DNA from: Rahnella sp. AA
GTDB lineage: Bacteria > Pseudomonadota > Gammaproteobacteria > Enterobacterales > Enterobacteriaceae
Length of the DNA: 64,000 nt
Direction of reading: 5' to 3'
Assembly: GCF_002834385.1 (NCBI RefSeq)
Contig: NZ_PITQ01000009.1
Location: 62,001 to 126,000, forward strand
Numbering within the stretch: the first letter of the stretch is position 1; each line of letters starts with the position of its first letter. The notes under the pieces were generated by a model. It did no database searches. It had not been told where the DNA came from and saw only the letters and a program-made list of their open reading frames with translations. Both the position numbers and the translations under genes were made by a program. Below, piece after piece: positions 57,694-64,000 of this stretch.

Positions 57694-58925
57694 AAAAGTT
57701 AACGTCATTCTCACTCGGCTTGCTGGCACTCAGCGTTTCCGGTTTGGCGCACGCCGCCGGTGACGGCTCATTCGAGCAGGTTGAACGGGGCCGCTATCTG
57801 GCCACCGTCGGCGACTGCGCAGCCTGTCACACTGCCTCCACGCCGGACGCCAAACCGTTCGCCGGTGGCGTGCCCATCGAAACGCCGTTTGGCCGTTTAG
57901 TCGGCGCCAATATCACGCCGGATCCGGAAACGGGTATCGGTAAATGGTCATTCGATGACTTCCAGCGCGCAATGTCCGAAGGCGTGGGCCACGGCGGCAA
58001 ACGTCTGTACGGCGCTATGCCGTTCACGGCGTACACCAAAGTGACCCGCGAAGATAACGCGGCGATCTGGGCGTACCTGCAAACGCTGCAACCGGTACAT
58101 CACGAAGTGGAAACCAACCAGCTGCCGTTCCCGTTCAACGTACGCGCCAGCCTGATGGGCTGGAACTGGCTGAACTTCAACAAAGGCGAATTTAAACCGC
58201 AGATGGATAAGTCAGCGGAATGGAATCGCGGCGCATACATTGTTGAAGGTCTGGGACACTGCGGCACCTGCCATACGCCGAAAAACATGATTGGCGGTGA
58301 TAAAGACAGCGAGTTTCTGCAAGGCGCTGTGGTGGAAAACTGGGTTGCGCCGGATATTACCAGTAACCGGCACACCGGTATTGGCAACTGGACGCAGGAA
58401 GATCTGATGCAATATCTGAAAACCGGTTCTAACCGGTTCGATATCGCCTCAGGCCCGATGGCGGAAGAAGTGACGAATTCGTCGCAACACTGGACGGATG
58501 CGGATCTCAAAGCCGTGGCGGTTTACCTGAAAGACAGCGGCCATGACAGCGGCAGCACCGCGCCTGCCCCGGTGAAAGCCGGGGACAGCGCGATGGTGGC
58601 CGGTAAACATATCTACGCCGACCGCTGTTCTGCCTGCCACACGCCATCCGGTATGGGTCAGGAAGGGTTGTTCCCGCGCCTCGCCGATTCCGCGCTGATC
58701 AACCAGCCGAATGCGACATCACTGATCCGCGTTGTGCTGGCGGGCAGCCGTCCGGTAGCGACCGACAGCAAACCGACCGCGCCGTCTATGCCGTCATTTG
58801 ATGCCAACATGAGCGATGCGGACGTGGCGAATGTGCTGACCTACATCCGTAACAGTTGGGGAAATGCCGCCGCACCGGTTTCGGCAAGCGATGTGAAAGA
58901 TTTACGCGCAGAGCTGAAGAAATAA
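57690..58925 (+). CDS. Triheme cytochrome c subunit of gluconate dehydrogenase
   Basis: Passes electrons from the flavin subunit to ubiquinone. A signal peptide (MKKLTSFSLGLLALSVSGLAHA) is followed by three heme sites: C43-AA-CH47, C191-GT-CH195 and C313-SA-CH317. The 411-residue length fits the family, but no strong C-terminal membrane helix is seen. Last gene of the operon, followed by a terminator. Confidence 0.93.
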   Translation: MKKLTSFSLGLLALSVSGLAHAAGDGSFEQVERGRYLATVGDCAACHTASTPDAKPFAGGVPIETPFGRLVGANITPDPETGIGKWSFDDFQRAMSEGVGHGGKRLYGAMPFTAYTKVTREDNAAIWAYLQTLQPVHHEVETNQLPFPFNVRASLMGWNWLNFNKGEFKPQMDKSAEWNRGAYIVEGLGHCGTCHTPKNMIGGDKDSEFLQGAVVENWVAPDITSNRHTGIGNWTQEDLMQYLKTGSNRFDIASGPMAEEVTNSSQHWTDADLKAVAVYLKDSGHDSGSTAPAPVKAGDSAMVAGKHIYADRCSACHTPSGMGQEGLFPRLADSALINQPNATSLIRVVLAGSRPVATDSKPTAPSMPSFDANMSDADVANVLTYIRNSWGNAAAPVSASDVKDLRAELKK

Positions 58926-58943
58926 CCGGACGCCAGACAGGAC

Positions 58944-58966
58944 AAAGGCCGCGAAAGCGGCCTTTT
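58944..58966. terminator. Terminator after the dehydrogenase operon
   Basis: AAAGGCCGC-GAAA-GCGGCCTTT then TATCTT: a 9-bp stem with a GAAA tetraloop. The A-run on the left lets it also serve the convergent gene at 59004. Confidence 0.9.
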
Positions 58967-59003
58967 ATCTTACAGACGTTTGAAGACTTTTCGCGCCAAA
59001 CGG

Positions 59004-59423
59004 TCAGTGCTGAGAAGGCATCTGCATAATCTGCACTAACAGGTGATCGTTGTTCTGGCTCAGCTGTACCAGATGTTTGCACTCAACTTTTATTGCCGTG
59101 AGTTGTTCTTCTGTCAGTGAATACGGCAGGTTGATATCAATACTGTACATATTTTGCTGCTCGGCCAGTTCAATCAGACGCACGATGTTCGTTTCATCAC
59201 TGACCTGTGTGGAAACCACCTGTAATGCCAGCGCGCGCAAGGCTTCCTGCTTAGATTTTTCTTTCTTAGAACGGGATTTCAGAACCATGCCGAAAAATGG
59301 CATCACGCCATAAATAGCGTCAACAAAACTCCATTTCTTTTTGCAGGATGCGGACAAATATTCCATATAGTCAAAGGACGCTTTTTGACTGCGCGCATCG
59401 GGTACCAGGCGGTTTTCATTCAT
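59004..59423 (-). CDS. Hypothetical protein, 139 aa
   Basis: I do not recognise this family. No signal peptide; one short hydrophobic stretch (FVDAIYGVMPFFGMVL, residues ~33-48) is followed by a basic patch KSRSKKEKSKQ. The rest is predicted helical and soluble, and ends INLPYSLTEEQLTAIKVECKHLVQLSQNNDHLLVQIMQ. It reads towards a shared terminator, upstream of and divergent from rstA. The basic/hydrophobic layout suggests peripheral membrane contact, but this is a guess. Confidence 0.65.
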   Translation of the reverse strand: MNENRLVPDARSQKASFDYMEYLSASCKKKWSFVDAIYGVMPFFGMVLKSRSKKEKSKQEALRALALQVVSTQVSDETNIVRLIELAEQQNMYSIDINLPYSLTEEQLTAIKVECKHLVQLSQNNDHLLVQIMQMPSQH

Positions 59424-59777
59424 CCCCTATTCCTCTTCCTGGTCAGGGCCTGTTCATTTGGACGTCTGTGTTGAACGTACGAAGGCGTGCTCGGTGCTGT
59501 TTTTTGGCGAATCAATAATGCAAATGAATCTATAACGTTAAAGTTATTCGTCTATATAATGGCATAATTCATGAATACTTTGCCAGTCAGTTCAGGTGCT
59601 TTAGTTTGGGCCGTTGCCACTCGGGACGCAAAACCTGCTATTTCAGAATTTGACCAAAGTATTTAGCGGATATGGAATTTATGCCGCAAAACTGACATGT
59701 TCTATTACCCTGGCACGATGGCGTCATCAGGCGCGTCACGCTATGCTAACCACCGGATTTTTTATAACAGCAAGCCA
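59424..59777. promoter_or_regulatory. Divergent promoter region upstream of rstA
   Basis: 354 bp. TATAAT at 59555-59560 is a good -10 word pointing to rstA, but lacks a good -35. ATAAC-N6-GTTAT at 59532-59547 is a small palindrome just before it. I do not see a convincing PhoP box, the regulator of rstA in E. coli. Confidence 0.45.
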
Positions 59778-60509
59778 ATGAATAAAATCGTTTTTGTAGA
59801 AGATGATGCAGAAGTCGGCAACCTGATCGCCGCCTATCTGGGTAAACATGATATCGACGTGCTGGTTGAGCCGCGCGGTGATACGGCGCAGGCGCGCATT
59901 GAGAAGGAAAAACCCGATCTTGTCCTGCTGGATATCATGCTTCCGGGCAAAGACGGCATGACGCTGTGCCGCGATTTGCGCCCTATTTTCCCGGGCCCGA
60001 TCGTGCTGCTGACGTCGCTCGACAGTGACATGAACCACATTCTGTCACTGGAAATGGGGGCCAGTGATTACATTTTAAAAACGACGCCACCCGCCGTTTT
60101 GCTGGCCAGGTTGCGCCTTCACCTGCGCCAAAGCCCCGCGCAGGCAACACAAAAAGAACAGCCGGTTCAGGCACTGAAAAGCGGCAACGCCCTGCACTTT
60201 GGCCAACTGTGTATTGATCCGGTAAACCGCGAAGTGACGCTGGTGGACGAGACGATCGTTCTTTCCACATCCGACTTTGACCTGTTATGGGAACTGGCAA
60301 CGCACGCCGGGCGCATTATGGACAGAGAGGCCTTGCTGAAAAATTTACGCGGCGTCAGCTACGACGGTCTGGATCGCAGCATTGATGTGGCCATCTCCCG
60401 CCTGCGGCGCAAGCTTTACGACAACACGCTGGAACCCTTTCGCATCAAAACCGTACGCAACAAAGGCTATTTATTTGCCCCCAATGCCTGGGAGACATTA
60501 CTGGAATGA
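59778..60509 (+). CDS. rstA: Two-component response regulator RstA
   Basis: A 243-residue OmpR-family regulator. The receiver domain has the acceptor D52 (LVLLDIMLPGKDG) and SLDSDMNHIL. The winged-helix domain ends RLRRKLYDNTLEPFRIKTVRNKGYLFAP. The ATG at 59778 (MNKIVFVEDDAEVG) matches E. coli RstA; the frame runs 27 codons further up without homology. It overlaps rstB by 4 bp. Confidence 0.95.
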   Translation: MNKIVFVEDDAEVGNLIAAYLGKHDIDVLVEPRGDTAQARIEKEKPDLVLLDIMLPGKDGMTLCRDLRPIFPGPIVLLTSLDSDMNHILSLEMGASDYILKTTPPAVLLARLRLHLRQSPAQATQKEQPVQALKSGNALHFGQLCIDPVNREVTLVDETIVLSTSDFDLLWELATHAGRIMDREALLKNLRGVSYDGLDRSIDVAISRLRRKLYDNTLEPFRIKTVRNKGYLFAPNAWETLLE

Positions 60510-61849
60510 AAAAGCTCTTCATCCAGTTTTTTCTGTTACTCCTGGTCTGCTTTATGGTCATGGCAATGCTGGTCGGCCTGGTCTACAAAGTGACGGCTGA
60601 GAAAACAGGCCGGCAGTCAATGAATGACCTGATGAAGAGTTCGCTTTACCTGATGCGAAGTGAACTTCGGGAAATCCCGATCAAAGACTGGAATAAGACC
60701 ATCAATACGCTGGATCTTAACCTGTCGTTCAAACTGCACATCGAGCCACTGGGTAAACGTAAACTTAGCCCGGTGCTCGATCAGCGTCTGAAAGACGGCG
60801 AGATTGTTGCACTTGATGATGAATATACATTTATACAACGCGTACCACGCAGCCACTATGTGCTGGTCGTCGGCCCCATTCCTTATCTGTTTTATATGCA
60901 TGAGATGCGGCTGCTCGATCTCGTTCTGCTGATGGTGATTGGGCTGTCTCTTGCATTGCCGGTGTTCCTGTGGATGCGTCCCCACTGGCAGGATCTGCTG
61001 AGGCTGGAGAATTCTGCACTGCGCCTGGGTAACGGACATCTCGATGAGCGTATCGATTTCGATTCCGCCTCCAGCCTGAACCGCCTGGGTATAGCCTTTA
61101 ACCAGATGGCGGATAACATCAGCACGCTGGTTGCCAGCAAAAAATTGCTGATTGATGGTATCGCGCATGAATTACGGACACCGCTGGTTCGCCTTCGTTA
61201 CCGTCTGGCCATCAGCGAGAATCTGCCAGAATCGGAACAAAACGCCATCAACCGGGATATCGGTCAGCTCGAGGCACTGATTGACGAACTGCTGACCTAT
61301 GCAAGGCTCGATCGCCCGCAAGTCACGCTCAATCTGGAAAACGTCAATCTGGCTGAATGGCTGAAAGACAAAGTTGATGATTTCCGCATGATCACCGAGC
61401 GCACTATTCTTTACGACGTTCCGCACAATCACGATTTTGGCGGCGTTGACTTACGTCTGATGGAACGGGTGCTGGACAATCTGGTGAATAACGGCCTGCG
61501 CTATTCGCAGGAAACATTGCGCGTCAGCCTCTGGCTTGATGGCGAACAGGCCTGCCTGCAAGTTGAAGATGACGGACCGGGCATTCCACCGGAAGAACGC
61601 GCCCGGATCTTTGAACCCTTTGTCCGCCTTGACCCAAGCCGCGACCGCGCAACGGGTGGCTGCGGGCTGGGGCTGGCGATTGTGCATTCCATTGCCGTTG
61701 CCTATCAGGGGCGCATCACTGTTGACAGCAGCCCACTGGGAGGTGCAAGCATGCGCTTCAGCTGGCCAGTAAAACCGACATTTAATCTGGCTGCAGAGCA
61801 GCCTAATATCGAAAATCAGGAAGGGAGCCACAATGACCATCGCCTATAA
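60506..61849 (+). CDS. rstB: Two-component sensor kinase RstB
   Basis: A 447-residue inner-membrane histidine kinase. TM1 is at residues ~7-28 and TM2 at ~134-156, with a periplasmic sensor of about 105 residues between them, then HAMP. The H-box is IDGIAHELRTPLVRLRYRL. Catalytic boxes are LDNLVNNGLRYS, DDGPGIP and GGCGLGLAIV. Coupled to rstA. Its last 17 bp overlap the next gene's start. Confidence 0.94.
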   Translation: MKKLFIQFFLLLLVCFMVMAMLVGLVYKVTAEKTGRQSMNDLMKSSLYLMRSELREIPIKDWNKTINTLDLNLSFKLHIEPLGKRKLSPVLDQRLKDGEIVALDDEYTFIQRVPRSHYVLVVGPIPYLFYMHEMRLLDLVLLMVIGLSLALPVFLWMRPHWQDLLRLENSALRLGNGHLDERIDFDSASSLNRLGIAFNQMADNISTLVASKKLLIDGIAHELRTPLVRLRYRLAISENLPESEQNAINRDIGQLEALIDELLTYARLDRPQVTLNLENVNLAEWLKDKVDDFRMITERTILYDVPHNHDFGGVDLRLMERVLDNLVNNGLRYSQETLRVSLWLDGEQACLQVEDDGPGIPPEERARIFEPFVRLDPSRDRATGGCGLGLAIVHSIAVAYQGRITVDSSPLGGASMRFSWPVKPTFNLAAEQPNIENQEGSHNDHRL

Positions 61850-63314
61850 AAAATTGCACGACACCTTCGCCCGCCTGTCCCGTTTCAGCCATTTATCGGC
61901 GATCGCCGGCTGGGATGCGGCAGCTATGATGCCCCCGCAAGGCGGGCAGGCACGCTCTGAGGCACTGGCAGAACTCAGTGTTCTGACACATCAGATCCTC
62001 ACGGCCAAACAGGTCGGCGAATGGCTGGAACAGGCCAGCGGCGAGCAGCTTAATGATGTGGAACAGGCGAACCTGCGTGAAATGCGTCGTCATTATCAGC
62101 AGGCAGCGCTGTTGCCGGAAAGCCTGGTAGAGGCAAAATCACTGGCCGGTGCACGTTGCGAGCAGGCATGGCGTATTCAGCGTAAATCCAACGACTGGGA
62201 AGGTTTCTCCGATAACCTGAAAGAAGTCGTGAAACTGAGCCGCGAAGAAGCCAGACTGCGCGCCGAAGCCGCCGGCATCAGCCGTTACGACGCCCTGCTC
62301 GATTTGTACGAGCCGGGCATGACGTCGCAAAAGCTTGACGTTCTGTTTGGTGATCTGAAAACCTGGCTGCCGGATCTGCTGCAAACCGTGGTAGAAAAGC
62401 AAAAAACCGAATCCCGCATTGCGCCGCAAGGCCCGTTTGATATCGAAAAGCAACGTCAGCTCGGCCTGAAAGTCATGGATCGCCTGGGCTTTAACTTCGA
62501 TGCAGGTCGCCTGGATGTGAGTGCGCACCCGTTCTGCGGCGGCGTTCCTCAAGACGTACGTATCACCACGCGTTACAACGAAGATGAGTTCCTCAGCGCG
62601 ATGATGGGTGTGATTCATGAAACCGGTCATGCGCGTTACGAACAAAACCTGCCAAAAGAGTGGCTGGGCCAGCCGGTTTCCAACGCACGGTCGATGGGCG
62701 TTCACGAATCCCAAAGCCTGCTGTTTGAAATGCAACTGGGTTGCAGCGAACCGTTCCTGAAATCGGTGTACCCGCTGGTTATCGAGCAGTTCGGTCAGCG
62801 TCCCGGGCTGGATGAAAGCAATTTCATGAAGCTTAACCAGCGCGTCCAGCCGGGCTTTATCCGCGTTGACGCCGATGAACTCAGCTACCCGGCGCACGTC
62901 ATCCTGCGTTATGAAATCGAAAAGGCGCTGATGGAAGGCGAAATCGAAGTCGATGATATTCCGGCCTTGTGGAACAGCAAGATGAAGGAATACTTGGGCA
63001 TTGATACCGTCGGTAATTACCGCGACGGTTGTATGCAGGATATTCACTGGACCGACGGCGGATTCGGCTACTTCCCGACGTATACGCTGGGTGCAATGTA
63101 TGCCGCACAGCTGTTCCAGTTCGCCAACAAAGCGATCCCGACTTTGCAGGATGATATCGCCCGCGGCGACCTGACAGCGCTCTTCCAGTGGTTACAGCAA
63201 AATATCTGGCAACACGGGAGCCGGTTTACCACCGACCAGCTGATTAAGAATGCCACCGGGGAGACGCTGAACCCGGGGTTCTTCAGGGCACACCTGGAGA
63301 ATAGATACCTTTAA
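61833..63314 (+). CDS. Carboxypeptidase Taq, M32 metallopeptidase
   Basis: A cytoplasmic metallocarboxypeptidase of 493 residues, the normal length. The zinc site is H262-E263-T-G-H266 (GVIHETGHARYEQ), followed by the GVHESQSLLFE segment carrying the third ligand. Other M32 blocks are present: GWDAAAMMPPQG and VDADELSYPAHVILRYE. It overlaps rstB by 17 bp and so may be translated with it, an arrangement worth noting since E. coli lacks this gene. Confidence 0.94.
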   Translation: MTIAYKKLHDTFARLSRFSHLSAIAGWDAAAMMPPQGGQARSEALAELSVLTHQILTAKQVGEWLEQASGEQLNDVEQANLREMRRHYQQAALLPESLVEAKSLAGARCEQAWRIQRKSNDWEGFSDNLKEVVKLSREEARLRAEAAGISRYDALLDLYEPGMTSQKLDVLFGDLKTWLPDLLQTVVEKQKTESRIAPQGPFDIEKQRQLGLKVMDRLGFNFDAGRLDVSAHPFCGGVPQDVRITTRYNEDEFLSAMMGVIHETGHARYEQNLPKEWLGQPVSNARSMGVHESQSLLFEMQLGCSEPFLKSVYPLVIEQFGQRPGLDESNFMKLNQRVQPGFIRVDADELSYPAHVILRYEIEKALMEGEIEVDDIPALWNSKMKEYLGIDTVGNYRDGCMQDIHWTDGGFGYFPTYTLGAMYAAQLFQFANKAIPTLQDDIARGDLTALFQWLQQNIWQHGSRFTTDQLIKNATGETLNPGFFRAHLENRYL

Positions 63315-63350
63315 CGGTTGAGTAACTGGTTGCACCAGAGGCTTGATCGA

Positions 63351-63702
63351 GAAAATTTCGGTTTCTCAATTGCAGTGATTACTTAACTCGCTGCGCCGAA
63401 ACCGCCAAAGAGGGAGGAAAGCGCCTCCCTCTTTGATCTCCCACGCTTTTTCCCAACACGCGCTCCGCTCGCTGGCTATGTTTCAGATGCCACAGCTATT
63501 GCCGCGAAAACTTGCCGCTGCGCGGTTCCCTCACTGGGTTTCGAGCCACAGGTCTCGAAACGCTGCGTTCGGCAAGCCTTCTGAAAGCGGCCAGAAACTT
63601 TCTAACTCGCAACCTCACTGCTGATTGTTATCTAAATAATGCAGTTGAATTTAGATAAGCCGCCAGTGCCACGGCACCGGTACATGAAAAACCAAAATTT
63701 CA
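63351..63702. repeat. Composite inverted-repeat element, copy E (short form)
   Basis: 352 bp. The ends GAAAATTTCGGTTTCTCA (63351-63368) and TGAAAAACCAAAATTTC (63685-63701) are inverted with a few mismatches. The left arm keeps the 11-bp hairpin (63407-63434) and the GCCGCTGCGCGGTTCCC block. The core follows the copy-C orientation (GTTTCGAGCCACAGGTCTCGAAAC, CTGAAAGCGGCC). Most of the right arm is missing, so this looks like an internal deletion derivative. Confidence 0.82.
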
Positions 63703-63780
63703 CCTTTCCAAAAGGTATCGAGCCGCCAGCGCTGCAACCCCACCGCATAACCCACTGATTTCCCTGAAATCCCCAGTTTG

Positions 63781-63794
63781 TACATTCCGTTACA
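63781..63794. promoter_or_regulatory. RstA-box-like site upstream of asr
   Basis: TACATTCCGTTACA against the RstA consensus TACATNTNGTTACA: one mismatch (the seventh base). It lies 107 bp before the asr ATG. The rstAB genes are 2-4 kb upstream. Confidence 0.75.
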
Positions 63795-63901
63795 CGCCGA
63801 AACCAATCACTTACGGACAAGCTGATCCAACCCGCCTAGTATTCTCCATACCGGCCCCGCAGTGGGGTGGACACTTAAACAGAAATTCTGAGGAATTAAA
63901 G

Positions 63902-64000
63902 ATGAAAAAAGTATTAGCTCTGGTTGTTGCCGCTGCAATGGGCCTGTCTTCTGTCGCTTTCGCTGCTGAAACTACTGCGGCTCCTGCGCCAGCTGCTGCA
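63902..64000 (+). CDS. asr: Acid shock protein Asr (partial, 5' end only)
   Basis: The first 33 codons are seen. The signal peptide MKKVLALVVAAAMGLSSVAFA-AETTAAPAPAAA is almost identical to E. coli Asr. Asr is a periplasmic basic protein strongly induced by acid, dependent on RstA in E. coli. The window ends inside the gene. Confidence 0.92.
   Translation, partial: MKKVLALVVAAAMGLSSVAFAAETTAAPAPAAA

Larger units (their letters stand above)
63315..63901. other. Gene-free gap: repeat copy E and asr promoter
   Basis: 587 bp. Composite repeat copy E (63351-63702) is followed by about 200 bp of asr promoter with an RstA-box-like site at 63781-63794 and a GAGG ribosome site. No coding frame was credited. 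Confidence 0.75.

Noticed and set aside
62139-63047. 302-codon open frame on minus inside the M32 peptidase gene
   Set aside because: Antisense to a gene with intact HETGH zinc site; no family features.

Overview
The window comes from an enterobacterium of the Yersiniaceae/Rahnella type. This is inferred from gene content, and no search was run. The evidence is an ERIC element, Enterobacterales gene neighbourhoods (mlc-bioD2-ynfL/ynfM, ydgK-rsxABCDGE-nth, narK/narXL-ychO, rstAB, asr, rcnA/rcnR) and a periplasmic three-subunit gluconate-type dehydrogenase. The DNA is moderately GC-rich and densely coding. I see no prophage, insertion sequence, CRISPR array, tRNA or rRNA.

Layout. 0-7.4 kb: L-arabinose genes, with the ABC importer araFGH on minus and ribulokinase/isomerase araBA on plus, facing each other across a 415-bp control region. 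araC and araD are not in the window. 8.1-11.6 kb: an iron(III)-type ABC importer. 11.6-17.8 kb: a DHA2 exporter, bioD2, the glucose repressor mlc, and the divergent ynfL/ynfM pair around a perfect palindrome. 18.5-24.7 kb: a carbohydrate-type ABC importer in one operon with a MetC-like PLP enzyme and a GntR/FadR-type regulator. 25-26.2 kb: a flavin monooxygenase behind a strong Fur box. 27-28.4 kb: dcuC. 28.4-35.4 kb: an ERIC element, then ydgK-rsxABCDGE-nth.

36.4-44.7 kb: yjjA, a LysR regulator, and a sugar-phosphate locus. That locus has PTS EIIA, EIIBC, an HPr paralogue, a DeoC-family aldolase and a Gfo/Idh/MocA dehydrogenase on minus, facing a zinc alcohol dehydrogenase and a DeoR regulator on plus; a DUF883 protein follows. 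44.8-46.1 kb: the nickel/cobalt exporter rcnA and repressor rcnR with two near-ideal RcnR operators. 46.1-49 kb: an AraC regulator, a DUF1471 protein and a LysR regulator. 49-54.7 kb: narK (with a perfect FNR site), narXL and ychO. 55.2-58.9 kb: the gluconate-type dehydrogenase. 59-64 kb: an unknown gene, rstAB, an M32 carboxypeptidase, and the start of asr with an RstA-box-like site upstream.

The most unusual feature is a family of large composite inverted-repeat elements in five gene-free gaps (about 7.43-7.99, 17.82-18.44, 26.22-26.85, 35.46-36.34 and 63.35-63.70 kb). Each lies just 3' of a plus-strand gene. The copies share outer arms, side hairpins and an inner core. The core of the 26-kb copy is the reverse complement of the core of the 17.8-kb copy, and one copy carries a 42-bp perfect terminal inverted repeat. 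The second most interesting features are two catabolic loci whose substrates I cannot name: the PTS/HPr/DeoC locus, and the ABC importer with the MetC-like enzyme.
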